Positions 7,825 to 15,784 of a stretch of 64,000 nt of DNA are shown here, in pieces (position 1 is the stretch's first letter; the number at the start of each line of letters is the position of its first letter). The notes beneath the pieces are model-generated. The model worked only from the letters and a program-made list of their open reading frames with translations. It was not told the origin of the DNA and did not search any database. The stretch is from Amnibacterium sp. CER49 (GTDB lineage Bacteria > Actinomycetota > Actinomycetes > Actinomycetales > Microbacteriaceae). The position numbers were made by a program, and so were the translations under genes. The DNA is taken from the NCBI RefSeq assembly GCF_029846255.1, contig NZ_JARVWQ010000001.1, positions 1,054,001 to 1,118,000 on the forward strand, given 5' to 3'.

Positions 7825-7825
7825 C
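7788..7825 (+). repeat. attL: 38-bp direct repeat, copy 1 (within tRNA-Met)
   Basis: From AATCGTGGTGTCG to CCCCCGCTAC this stretch is identical to 15258-15295. It covers the 3' half of tRNA-Met from the anticodon stem to one base past the discriminator, the classic att core of a tRNA-targeting tyrosine integrase. Confidence 0.9.
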
Positions 7826-7830
7826 AGCAG

Positions 7831-7856
7831 GCCCGGAATCCAGCGGATCTCCGGGC
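7831..7856 (+). terminator. Hairpin just after tRNA-Met, inside the island
   Basis: GCCCGGA / TCCGGGC with a 12-base loop, followed by CTTCGTCGT. The element probably brought its own tRNA terminator, because a different one follows the right-hand repeat. Confidence 0.5.
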
Positions 7857-7961
7857 CTTCGTCGTGTCAGCGGGTACGCCGGCCCCGCACGAACTCCGCA
7901 CTTCGGATCGCGTCCATAACGGGGTTTGCGGGTTCGAGCGGCCCCGCTCCGCCGACTCGCC

Positions 7962-8110
7962 GAGCACGCTTCCGAGCGCCTTCGCGGCGCGCTTGCCGCC
8001 GGTGTTCTTCCCCATGTGCACGTCCTGCGTGATCGACGGGTCCTCGTGCCCGAAGTGCTCGGCGATCGCCCGGGCCGAGAGCCCCGCCTGGTCGAGCGCG
8101 GTGACCCCCC
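7962..8110 (-). pseudogene. Remnant of a tyrosine recombinase (island integrase), C-terminal part
   Basis: The reading frame encodes ALDQAGLSARAIAEHFGHE followed by DPSITQDVHMGKN and KRAAKALGSVL. This matches the C-terminal catalytic region of phage-type tyrosine integrases: the GH box, then the S-x-T-Q-D-V-Y-M-G active-site segment. Here the catalytic tyrosine position reads His (DVHMG). The N-terminal DNA-binding and core domains with the first Arg box are absent, and the sequence upstream is not integrase-like. It lies directly beside the intact tRNA-Met and attL, where an integrase belongs. Truncation and loss of Tyr mean it cannot work. Boundaries are approximate. Confidence 0.7.
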
Positions 8111-8553
8111 CCTTCCACTTGCTTGCCCTGTCCTGGCCTGCCACACCTGCGCTCCCGAACCACCCGCTCACGACTTCACGTTGTGCGTGGGTGGTTCAGA
8201 AGCGGCGCCAGGCGAAGTGGCAGCCCAGGGCAGGGCAAGACGCACCAACATTTCTCGGACCCGACGAGGCACCTGGCGAGGGGTCTTGGGCTTGAGCCGC
8301 CTTCGCACTGTTCCCGCTCACGCAGAGAATCGCCGATGGGAAAGGCGCGGCGTGTCGAGAGCTTCGGCACGGAGAAGCCGTCGACGAACACCACGGTCGG
8401 CTCGACGCAGTAGGCGGAGCGGCCTGCAGGGGTGCGTCGGGCAAGGAGGCGAGCAGCCGAGAACGCTGCGCACGGGCACAACGACCGCCGCGCGTTTCCG
8501 CACCCCTCTTCGGGTTCGATCTGCGGCCCGCTGGCCTCGTGTTCAGCCTCGCC
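8111..8553. other. Decayed stretch between integrase remnant and ROK kinase gene
   Basis: No gene is supported. Short minus-strand frames exist, one holding VVFVDGFSVPKL near 8390, which may be a scrap of a lost island gene, but no start signals or family match could be assigned. Confidence 0.4.
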
Positions 8554-9459
8554 CTACTTCTTCGATGCACCTGGTTCCCGATCGAACAGCGTCGCCCCGA
8601 TCGCTCCGCCGTATGGCCCTGCGCTCGAAAGCAGGATCTGGGGTTCGGGAGCCGAGTGCGTGGCCGCCAGCCCTTCGCGGACTCCGTGTTCGATGAGATC
8701 CCAGTACCGGGTCGAGCCGCCCGCGAAGACCACGGTTGTGGGCCTGTAGATGCCCACCAGGTCTGACAGTCCCATCGCAACCCGGAGGCCATACATCTCG
8801 AACAGCCCACGAGCCGCGGCGTCCCCGGTACGAGCGGTGTCGGCGAGGGCTGTCAGCTCTGCACGCCCACTTCTTATTGCAAGACGTTCGAGCCCGGCCC
8901 GGGAAGCGGCCTGCTCCCAGCAGGAGTCGCGCCCGCAGTAGCACTGGCAGTTCGCGACGTTCACATTCAGATGCCCGGCCTCCGGGTGCACACCGTCCGC
9001 GCCGCGCACAGGGGTCCCGTCGAGGATGAGCGCGACGCCGACACCCGTGCCCAATGTGATCACGAGCACGCTCGGTGCACCGGCCGCGACACCGAGATGA
9101 GCTTCGTACAGAGCCGCGGTGACTGCGTCGTTGTCGATCCGCGCACCGATCCCGAACTCCAGGGAGAGGGGCTCAAGCAGGTCGACCCCCGTGAAGGCCT
9201 CCAGCGTGTCGGGGTTCCGAATCACCCCTCGGGCGTCGATCGGGCCGCTTGCGCCGATGCCGAGAGCAGCGATGGTCGCTCCGCCCGCAACTGAACGGAT
9301 CGCATTCGAAAGGAATTGAAGCGGATCCGCGCCGCCTGCCGGCGGCGTCGGGAAGTTCGCCGAGTCCTGCACTCGATCGTCGCCGCTGATGGAGACGACC
9401 CGCGTCCCCGTACCCCCGATGTCGATACCGATACGGACCCGCCCGACGCTGTCGCTCAC
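8554..9459 (-). CDS. ROK family sugar kinase
   Basis: A 301-residue actin-fold sugar kinase: GIDIGGTGTR near residues 10-19 (phosphate 1), ASGPIDARG, IDNDAVTAAL with the catalytic Asp, ITLGTGVGVAL (phosphate 2) and VVFAGGS (adenosine). The ROK zinc motif is present as GHLNVN..CQCYCGRDSCWE, spaced like the GHx9-11CxCGxxGCxE signature. It lacks an N-terminal HTH, so it is an enzyme rather than a ROK repressor. The start ATG 9459 overlaps the upstream SIS gene by 4 bases. It probably phosphorylates a hexose or amino sugar taken up by the island permease so that the SIS enzyme can act on it. Last gene of the island operon. Confidence 0.9.
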   Translation of the reverse strand: MSDSVGRVRIGIDIGGTGTRVVSISGDDRVQDSANFPTPPAGGADPLQFLSNAIRSVAGGATIAALGIGASGPIDARGVIRNPDTLEAFTGVDLLEPLSLEFGIGARIDNDAVTAALYEAHLGVAAGAPSVLVITLGTGVGVALILDGTPVRGADGVHPEAGHLNVNVANCQCYCGRDSCWEQAASRAGLERLAIRSGRAELTALADTARTGDAAARGLFEMYGLRVAMGLSDLVGIYRPTTVVFAGGSTRYWDLIEHGVREGLAATHSAPEPQILLSSAGPYGGAIGATLFDREPGASKK

Positions 9460-10487
9460 AGGGTCGTCGTGACCTTGCTGCCGAACGCGAACGCGCCCGG
9501 GGTGACCCCCCGCGCCCGGGCGATGTCCACCGCGATCAGTTCGGCGGCGACGGACGAGGTCGCAAGACCTACCAGCGACGATCCGCTGGGGACTCGGAGC
9601 GTGCTGGCCCCGTCCAGCTGCGCGTCGCCGATCAGCACCACGCGCGAGCCGCTGTCGACGAGGTCCTGGGCGAGCCGCTCCATCGAGGAATCGGTGCTGC
9701 GCTGGAACAGCCCATAGAGGAATGCGATCAAGCCGGGGCCCGCGAGCTCGTAGGGGCCGTGCCGGAACTGGCCGCCGATGTATCCCTCGATAGGGACCTT
9801 CGAACTCTCCTTCGTGATGAGGCCGGCGAACAGGGAGGTTGCAGAGGCGTCGCCCTTCCCGACTGCGGCGAGGCGAGGTGCTGCGGTGTCACGGACCTCC
9901 GCGCCGATACCGCTCACATCGAGCCCGTCGATGACCATCGCGACGGCGTCGGCGGTCACGGCGATCTCAGCGTCGAGCGCACCGAGGTCGTCCTTCAGGA
10001 ACGCGGCGCCGATGCGAGCGTGCACCGCGAGCGTGTTGAGGTAGCTCTTCGTACTGACCGTCGCCTCGGGTCCGCTGAGGAGCGGGAGGTGGACGTCGGC
10101 GGCGCGGGCGAGCGGGCTCTCGTCATCGGCGGTCACACCGACGATCGCGCCGACCGTCGGCGCTCCGGCGCCATGAAGGAGTTCGACGATCTCACCGCTC
10201 GCGCCTGATTGCGACGTCGCGATGAGCAGCGTGTCGGCGGTGAGAAGGCCGCGGTTGTCGATGAGCTGACCGGCGTCGACGGCCCATGACGGCAGCCCGG
10301 CGCCCACGAGCCGTCGCCACACCGGCAGAGCCGCGAAGTGGGAGCTGCCCATCCCTGTGAATACGATCCGGCCCCACTCACGAGAGGTGAGCTCGCGCAG
10401 GGCGCGCTGATCAGCGCTACCGATGAGCCGCCGTAGGGCGTCGGGCTGTTCGGCGATATCGGCTTCGAATGGAGTGATCTCAGCCAC
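9456..10487 (-). CDS. Double-SIS-domain sugar isomerase/deaminase or deglycase
   Basis: A 343-residue protein with two SIS domains, like the isomerase half of GlmS, AgaS-type deaminases and fructosamine-6-phosphate deglycases. Visible motifs are TGMGSSHFAALPVW, the phosphosugar-binding ATSQSGASGEIVELL (residues about 95-110), VSTKSYLNTLAVHA in the place of GlmS VASTKAFTxQ, and FRHGPYELAGP near the end. No glutaminase domain is present. The likely reaction removes an amine or amino acid from an aminosugar or Amadori phosphate. GTG 10487 was chosen because the family-like sequence starts there (VAEITPFEADIAEQP); AGGA lies about 9 bases upstream. The exact substrate is open. Confidence 0.85.
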   Translation of the reverse strand: MAEITPFEADIAEQPDALRRLIGSADQRALRELTSREWGRIVFTGMGSSHFAALPVWRRLVGAGLPSWAVDAGQLIDNRGLLTADTLLIATSQSGASGEIVELLHGAGAPTVGAIVGVTADDESPLARAADVHLPLLSGPEATVSTKSYLNTLAVHARIGAAFLKDDLGALDAEIAVTADAVAMVIDGLDVSGIGAEVRDTAAPRLAAVGKGDASATSLFAGLITKESSKVPIEGYIGGQFRHGPYELAGPGLIAFLYGLFQRSTDSSMERLAQDLVDSGSRVVLIGDAQLDGASTLRVPSGSSLVGLATSSVAAELIAVDIARARGVTPGAFAFGSKVTTTL

Positions 10488-10503
10488 GGGATGCGTTCCT
10501 GCC

Positions 10504-10512
10504 TTCGTGTTC
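10504..10512. promoter_or_regulatory. Candidate DeoR-type operator half-site, copy at the SIS gene
   Basis: TTCGTGTTC (GAACACGAA on the coding strand) lies 17 bases upstream of the SIS start. The same word occurs upstream of the GMC gene and, in related form, twice around the permease promoter. Confidence 0.35.
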
Positions 10513-10518
10513 AACGGA

Positions 10519-12048
10519 TCAGTGCTGGACGAGTTCGGCGCGCGCGAACAGAGCCGCCGGGTCCTTTCCCAGCAGCCGGGCGGCGACGTGAGCACCGATC
10601 ATGGCGGTGGGAAGATTGATGTTGCCGCGCGTGATCGACGGCATGATCGAAGCATCGGCGACGTACAGCCCTTCCACGCCGTGGACCCGGCCGTCGTCGC
10701 CGACGACCGCCATGGAGTCCGTTGCCGGTCCCATCTTGCAAGTGCCGGCGGGGTGGCAGTAGTTCACGATGTCGTCGAGGGGGTCGCTCGTCGTGACGCG
10801 CGCTCCGAGCACGTCGGCGAGGACAGGCTGGACGACCATCCGTTCGAGCAGGTTGAGGGCCTCGCGGAGGACAGTCCGGTCGTGGCCCTCCGGGTCGCTG
10901 CCGTACCGGTGGTCGACGACCGGGCGGGCGACGTCGAGATCGGCGGGGAGCGTGACCGAGCCCTCAGAGCGTGCGCGCATCGCGCCGCCGTAGAGGCTGA
11001 TCGGGGGCAGACCCGGGTGACCGGTGTTGGCGCCGGCGACCATGAAGACGTGGATGTCGTAGGGGCCGTCGTCACAGACGCTCGACCTGGCGCGCCCCAC
11101 GGTCTGCTCGTCTGGATTCCACCGAAGGGCAGCGAGTCGATCGACCAGCCCAGGCTGGCCGGCGAAGTCGAGCTGGACGCACTCGTGGTCCAGCAGGTGC
11201 TTGCCGACGCCGGGCGCATCGACAGCGACGTCGACGCCCAGGGCACGGAGCTCGTCGGCCGGCCCGACGCCGGAGCGCAGCAGCAGCGCCGGCGAGTGGT
11301 AGGCGCCGGCAGCGAGGACCACAGTGCCGACCGTGACGCGCGTCGTCGTGCCGCCGGTGGTCAGTTCGGCGGCGATGACGCGGCCGTCCGCGATCTCGAG
11401 TCGCTCGGCGGTGGTGTCCGCTGCGATGGTGAGGTTCTCACGGCTCCGTACCGGGTCGAGGAACGCGAAACCGCTGTTCCACCGGACACCGTCGACGATG
11501 TTCACCGGCATCGGCCCGATGCCTTCGCCGGCCGCGATGTCGTCCAGGTCGTCGGCGAATGGCAGCCCCGCGGCGACACCCGCTTCGACGAAGGCGTGCT
11601 GAGGTGGCGTGAGCTCGTCCATGCGGTAGCGACGCACCCGGAAGCGGTCGTGCACCCAGTCGAGGATCGGCTGAACGGCGTCGGGCGTCCAGCTCGGGTT
11701 ACCTCGGGAAGCCCAGTCGTCGTAGTCGGCGCGTGCGCCGACGGAGGCGGTGCAGCCGTTGTGGGAGGAGCAGCCACCGACGATCTTGGCCCGCGGGAGA
11801 TCGAGTTCGCCGACCCCGCTCGTGCGTGCCGTCTTGAGGTCGTAGTCGTGAGAGAGCGGAATCCAGCGGGCATCAAGCATGTCCTTCGGCCACTTCCCGG
11901 AGTCGGCGGCACCGTAGTCGGGACCGGCTTCGACGAGAAGGACGCTCCGATCACCGAACTCGGCGAGTACGCCGGCGGCAGCGGCGCCACCGGTGCCTGC
12001 GCCGATGACGAGGATGTCGACTGCCTGGGGCAGCGCCGCGTGAGACAT
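10519..12048 (-). CDS. GMC family FAD-dependent oxidoreductase
   Basis: A 509-residue flavoprotein of the glucose-methanol-choline family. It has DILVIGAGTGGAAAAGVLAE near residues 11-30 (dinucleotide binding), VEAGPDYG, the FAD-attachment-loop-like KIVGGCSSHNGC, GAYHSPALLLRSGVGP (GMC signature 2), and the C-terminal VNYCHPAGTCKMG with the catalytic His plus NINLPTAMIGA with the partner Asn. There is no signal peptide, so it acts in the cytoplasm on an alcohol or sugar hydroxyl. It sits between the regulator and SIS genes in the island operon. Relatives include choline dehydrogenase and sugar dehydrogenases; which applies is not visible. GAAGGGA precedes the ATG. Confidence 0.9.
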   Translation of the reverse strand: MSHAALPQAVDILVIGAGTGGAAAAGVLAEFGDRSVLLVEAGPDYGAADSGKWPKDMLDARWIPLSHDYDLKTARTSGVGELDLPRAKIVGGCSSHNGCTASVGARADYDDWASRGNPSWTPDAVQPILDWVHDRFRVRRYRMDELTPPQHAFVEAGVAAGLPFADDLDDIAAGEGIGPMPVNIVDGVRWNSGFAFLDPVRSRENLTIAADTTAERLEIADGRVIAAELTTGGTTTRVTVGTVVLAAGAYHSPALLLRSGVGPADELRALGVDVAVDAPGVGKHLLDHECVQLDFAGQPGLVDRLAALRWNPDEQTVGRARSSVCDDGPYDIHVFMVAGANTGHPGLPPISLYGGAMRARSEGSVTLPADLDVARPVVDHRYGSDPEGHDRTVLREALNLLERMVVQPVLADVLGARVTTSDPLDDIVNYCHPAGTCKMGPATDSMAVVGDDGRVHGVEGLYVADASIMPSITRGNINLPTAMIGAHVAARLLGKDPAALFARAELVQH

Positions 12049-12049
12049 G

Positions 12050-12058
12050 TTCGTGTTC
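12050..12058. promoter_or_regulatory. Candidate DeoR-type operator half-site, copy at the GMC gene
   Basis: TTCGTGTTC, identical to 10504-10512, starts 2 bases before the GMC ATG on the noncoding side. It overlaps the ribosome binding region, so it could also be chance. Confidence 0.3.
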
Positions 12059-12069
12059 CCTTCAGAGTG

Positions 12070-12825
12070 CTAAGCGATGAGAAGCTCGATGCCGGCCTGG
12101 TCGAGCTGGCTTCGGTCGTCGAGCTGGAGTTGGTCGTCTGTCACGACGAGATCGACCTCGTCGAGGGCGCAGATGCGTGAGAACGCCTCGTTGCCGAACT
12201 TGGCAGCGTCAATGGCGACGATCGTGCGGCGGCTGGCAGCGAGTGCAGCCCGCTTGACGGCGGCGTCCTCGGCGTTCCACTCGGTGAACCCCGCGACCGA
12301 CGCCGCGGACGCGGTCATGACGAACAGGTCGAAGCGGTACCCGCGGAACGCCGCTTCGGCCTCCGAGCCGATGAGGCTGTGTTCGCCGGTGCGGACGACG
12401 CCGCCCGGGACCATGACGCGGGTCGTGGCATCGTCCGCGAGCAGTGCAGCGATGGTGATGTTCAGCGCGCACACCGTGATCGCCCGGCCGACGAGCGCCC
12501 GTGCGACGGCGAGGCCAGTCGTCCCGCCGTCGAGGATGATCGTCTGACCGTCGCGGATCTGATCGGCGACGGCACCCGCTATCTGTCGCTTCGCCTCCGA
12601 GTTGGCGCGCGCCCGGACGGCGAACGGGGGCTCGAAGCTGCCGCTCACCGTCGCGGTCGCCCCACCATGGGTACGGATGAGCAGCCCCGCAGCGGCGAGT
12701 TGATTCAGATCGCGCCGGATCGTCATCTCGGAGACCTCGAGGTGGGAGCTGAGCGCACCGATCGTGACCTCACCGCGACGCGAGAGCTGCTCGAGGATCA
12801 TCTGCTGGCGGGTGTCCGCATTCAT
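12070..12825 (-). CDS. DeoR family transcriptional regulator of the island operon
   Basis: A 251-residue repressor-type regulator. The N-terminal winged HTH is QQMILEQLSRRGEVTIGALS followed by HLEVSEMTIRRDLNQLAAAG and LLIRTHGGA, the DeoR signature. The C-terminal sugar-phosphate sensor domain has ILDGGTTGLAVARAL, VPGGVVRTGEHSLIGSEAE and VAIDAAKFGNEAF. DeoR proteins of this type sense phosphorylated sugars, which fits a kinase/SIS pathway. It lies 21 bases upstream of the GMC gene and 41 bases downstream of the permease gene, so it is co-transcribed. The start ATG 12825 is preceded by AGGAGCGACGACCC. Confidence 0.93.
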   Translation of the reverse strand: MNADTRQQMILEQLSRRGEVTIGALSSHLEVSEMTIRRDLNQLAAAGLLIRTHGGATATVSGSFEPPFAVRARANSEAKRQIAGAVADQIRDGQTIILDGGTTGLAVARALVGRAITVCALNITIAALLADDATTRVMVPGGVVRTGEHSLIGSEAEAAFRGYRFDLFVMTASAASVAGFTEWNAEDAAVKRAALAASRRTIVAIDAAKFGNEAFSRICALDEVDLVVTDDQLQLDDRSQLDQAGIELLIA

Positions 12826-12866
12826 GGGTCGTCGCTCCTGATCGATCGACTTGCCGGTCGTGACGC

Positions 12867-14306
12867 CTACTCGACGTCGGGGAGTTCGCCGGCGCGAGCC
12901 ATCCAATCGCGCTGGCCGGAGCGCAGGTTCCGCCCGAAGAGGATCGCGAACCCGGCGAGGACGTAGGCGATCGCGATGAAGGGCGCCAGGAGCACCGGGA
13001 ACGCGGGCAGCGGGACGAGAGAGTTGTACGCGATGAGCAGCAGCGCGACGGTCGAGACGATCGGGGCGACGACATGCGACCAGATGCTGAATTCGTTCCG
13101 GTGCCTCATCCAGAAGAAGCGCGTCGCCGCGATGTTCATGAGGATGAAGATCGGGATGTAGACGAAGGTGCCGGTCGTGCCCAGCAGGTTGAAGAGGTTG
13201 TACGGGCCGAGGGGCAGCCCGACTGCGAGGCAGACGACGAACGCGACGGCCGACTGCACGAACACCGCGACGACCGGAGTGTGGTGCTTCTGCTGTGTGC
13301 GAGCCAGCGACGACGGAAGCGCTCCGGTTCGGGCGATGCCGTACAGAGTGCGGGTCGCGCTCGTCGTGCAAGCGATGCACACCCCGAGGCCGGAGTTGAC
13401 GAGGGCGATGAGGATGATGATCGACGCGCCGTTGAAGAGCCGATCGGCGAGCGCGAACGCCGGTGCCGTCGGGGAGCTGGCGAGGCTGCTGAGTCGATCA
13501 GTGCCCCACGCGATCTGCAGACCCCAGGCCGTCACGCAGTAGAACAGGCCGATCAGGACGAGCGAGCCGATGATCGCCTTAGGGATGATGCGACGGGGGT
13601 CACGGGACTCCTCGCCAACGACGGCGGCGGACTCGAAGCCGGTGAAGGCGAAGATCGAGAGGACGATGGCGAGGAAGAAGCCGGAGCCGTTGTGGATGTT
13701 GAGGGGGTTGAACCCGTCGAGGTTCACGCCACCTTTGCCGGGCAGAAGGAGCCCAGACAGCGCGAGGGCGAGGCCGACGACCATCTCGAAGCAGCTCATG
13801 ACGACGAGGAACTTGATCGAGATGACGATTCCGCGGTACGCACAGAGGAGACAGATCGCGAGGATGACCGTCGCGTAGACCCACCAGGGAATGCCGACGT
13901 GGTACTTGCCGTCGAGTTCGTCCTGCAGCACGGCGCCCGTGAACGCGGCGAGGGCGGCGGGGACGACGGAGACCATGATCGCGTAGAGCCAGCCCGTCAT
14001 GAATCCCGCACGCGGCCCGATGCCAGCTGAGACGTAGGTGTAGAAGCCGCCGGCGCTGGGCAGATGCCGTGCGAGGCCGAGCATGGGAACCGCGATCATC
14101 AGACAGACGAGGAATGCGGCGAGATAGGTGAGCGGTGCGGTGATGCCGGACTGCCCCGTGGTGAACGCGATCGTGTAGAAGATGCCGAGCGTTGGCGAGA
14201 TCTGAGCCACGGACTGCATGAGCGCTCCGCCGAGGCCGATCGACCCCTTCTGCAGTCCTGTGCTGAGCTGCGGCTCTTCGACGCCGTAGGTGGCTTGCGC
14301 GGTCAT
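12867..14306 (-). CDS. APC superfamily amino-acid/amine permease
   Basis: A 479-residue polytopic membrane protein with about 12 hydrophobic helices. TM1 carries SVAQISPTLGIFYTIAF, followed by LPSAGGFYTYVSAGIGPRAG and SIFAFTGFESAAVVGEE in TM6, a hallmark of the APC amino acid/polyamine/organocation family. It would import an amine- or amino-acid-containing compound by cation symport or exchange. As first gene of the island operon it sets the substrate class for the downstream kinase and SIS enzyme. ATG 14306 has AAAGGAG six bases upstream; eight upstream in-frame residues from 14330 are unlikely to be translated. Confidence 0.92.
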   Translation of the reverse strand: MTAQATYGVEEPQLSTGLQKGSIGLGGALMQSVAQISPTLGIFYTIAFTTGQSGITAPLTYLAAFLVCLMIAVPMLGLARHLPSAGGFYTYVSAGIGPRAGFMTGWLYAIMVSVVPAALAAFTGAVLQDELDGKYHVGIPWWVYATVILAICLLCAYRGIVISIKFLVVMSCFEMVVGLALALSGLLLPGKGGVNLDGFNPLNIHNGSGFFLAIVLSIFAFTGFESAAVVGEESRDPRRIIPKAIIGSLVLIGLFYCVTAWGLQIAWGTDRLSSLASSPTAPAFALADRLFNGASIIILIALVNSGLGVCIACTTSATRTLYGIARTGALPSSLARTQQKHHTPVVAVFVQSAVAFVVCLAVGLPLGPYNLFNLLGTTGTFVYIPIFILMNIAATRFFWMRHRNEFSIWSHVVAPIVSTVALLLIAYNSLVPLPAFPVLLAPFIAIAYVLAGFAILFGRNLRSGQRDWMARAGELPDVE

Positions 14307-14332
14307 GTGCTCTCCTTTGAACCAAACCAACT

Positions 14333-14377
14333 GAACACGGTGTCTGTGCAGTATGTCACCTTGCGTGTTCGAGTCAA
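14333..14377 (-). promoter_or_regulatory. Promoter and candidate operator of the island operon
   Basis: On the minus strand TTGACT (14372-14377) and CATACT (14350-14355) are separated by 16 bases, a good promoter. It is bracketed by an inverted pair, GTGTTC at 14365-14370 and GAACAC at 14333-14338, whose centres are 32 bp apart, about three helical turns. This arrangement suits a DeoR repressor binding on both sides of the start site. Confidence 0.55.
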
Positions 14378-14396
14378 GGGTCGCCGAACACTGGAA

Positions 14397-15257
14397 CGAA
14401 CAACCACGGCCGGTGACGGTGGATCCCGGTCTGGAAGGCGGGCACCTGGCTCATCTCGGCACGGTCCTCCCCGCTTCGTCGCGCTGGTGGCGACGGCGAG
14501 CGGCACGTCATCGCGTCCTGCGCCACGCGCGCCGCACGATCACGCGGGCTCGCTGAATGGCGAGCAGACCCGTCCCCGCGAGAAGCTCGCGAACGCCGAT
14601 CGCGCGCAGCAGTGCCTCGACCTCGGCCCTCGTCCGCAGACGCGGCGAAGCGGGGCATCGCGCGCGGAGCAGCAAGCGGCAGCGTTCCGAGCGCGACGCT
14701 GCACAGCCCGAACCCGATCTACGGCACCTCTTCTCTGCCCGTCGGCATCGCCCGCCTCCTCCCGCGACCGGCCGAGCGCCCGCCGCCGCTATCGCAGGCG
14801 CAGGTCGCGCGTCGGCGATCCGTCGATCTGCCAAGGCCGGTCCGCCCTGCACTCGCGCGCGACGCGCCTTCCATCCGAGGCCCGGACAGTGCGAAGAGAA
14901 GCGTCGTCGACGTCGGGCTCGCGCAGTACCGCCTTCGGGGCTGGTGTGTGCGGGAGCCCGGGCCTCACACGAGCGACGCGGGCCTTCCTGAATCGGAGCG
15001 AACGCCCGGAACCGACGGGGCGGTGACTCCACGCGCATGGCGATCCTGCGACCGCCGACGACGAGGTCCGATCCCGACCGGGGGCAGGACGATGCGCGAG
15101 CAGCCGCTGCTCGAACTCATATCCCGCACTTACTTCGTATATTTCGGACGACCTCGTAGGAGGTCCTGCGAAGCCCTGAGACACGGAGTCACTGGCTCGC
15201 GCCACCTCTCGACACGAGGAGCGACTCCGGACGAACCCTTTCGTACCCGCGAACTCG
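14397..15257. other. Gene-poor right arm of the island
   Basis: About 860 bases without a supported gene. A minus-strand frame near 14540-14640 encodes LRAIGVRELLAGTGLLAIQ, resembling the membrane-protein segment of DUF4267-like proteins, probably a remnant. An AT-rich island lies at 15120-15145. The sequence reads like decayed element DNA. Confidence 0.4.
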
Positions 15258-15295
15258 AATCGTGGTGTCGCGGGTTCAAGTCCCGCCCCCGCTAC
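15258..15295 (+). repeat. attR: 38-bp direct repeat, copy 2
   Basis: Identical to 7788-7825, but here it is only the 3' half of tRNA-Met; the bases before it (GAACTCG) do not continue the tRNA. It marks the right end of the integrated element. Confidence 0.9.
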
Positions 15296-15327
15296 CGGCC
15301 CGGTCCTCCGGGCAGCTCGACACCCAC

Positions 15328-15349
15328 AGGCGGCCCTTCGGGGCCGCCT
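15328..15349 (+). terminator. Original tRNA-Met terminator
   Basis: AGGCGGCCC / GGGCCGCCT with a 4-base loop, then TTCGTCGT. It sits about 33 bases past the repeat, the normal place for a tRNA terminator, now stranded on the far side of the island. Confidence 0.65.
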
Positions 15350-15696
15350 TCGTCGTCCCGTGGCCTGTTGGGGGTGCGTCACGCCCTCAGCGGTGTCGCC
15401 GATCTCACGGCAGGCGTCGCCATCGGACAGCCCGAGCATGTGGACGTCACCGCGGTTCGAGGCCCGCTGCCCGGTGGACGGCGTCCACGGTCTGACGCGC
15501 AGCGCCGTACCCGACGCGGCACGATGACGCTGGTCGCCTCGAGCACGGCGTCGATGCCGGTCACCGTGAGCCGCATCGCGCCGGCGTCCGGACGCACTCG
15601 CGGCCGCGGGGCCTCATCGAGAGGTGTCGCGACCGCGTCCGAGTCATCGTCGTCGAGGTCGGATCGACGGTGCGACGCGAGCATCGCTCTCGTTCC

Positions 15697-15733
15697 CTGC
15701 CACGTCTCCCAGGCGAGCTGGGAGACGTGGCAG
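15697..15733. terminator. Perfect 16-bp hairpin
   Basis: CTGCCACGTCTCCCAG and its complement with a 5-base loop. It may terminate transcription entering from the island side, or serve as a second terminator for the solute-binding protein gene. Confidence 0.6.
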
Positions 15734-15746
15734 GTCGGCCGAGCTA

Positions 15747-15780
15747 GTGGATCGGGCCCCCACGAGGGGACCCGATCCAC
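15747..15780 (-). terminator. Terminator of solute-binding protein gene 1
   Basis: GTGGATCGGGCCCCC pairs with a near-complement ending in CCGATCCAC, 4 bases beyond the stop codon at 15785. Confidence 0.75.
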
Positions 15781-15784
15781 AGCA

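Larger units (their letters stand above)
15296..15784. other. Gap between attR and the first solute-binding protein gene
   Basis: No supported gene. It contains the former tRNA-Met terminator (15328-15349) and two hairpins near 15697-15780. A minus-strand frame with RLTVTGIDAVLEATSVI near 15550 may be the residue of a broken gene; it could not be assigned. Confidence 0.4.

Noticed and set aside
8176..8481. 101-codon minus-strand frame containing VVFVDGFSVPKL
   Set aside because: No start signal, composition shifts along the frame, and no family could be assigned. Most likely decayed island DNA.
14508..15038. 176-codon minus-strand frame at the right end of the island
   Set aside because: Only a short stretch near 14540-14640 looks like a known membrane family; there is no start signal and the remainder is arginine-rich. 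Treated as a remnant, not a gene.
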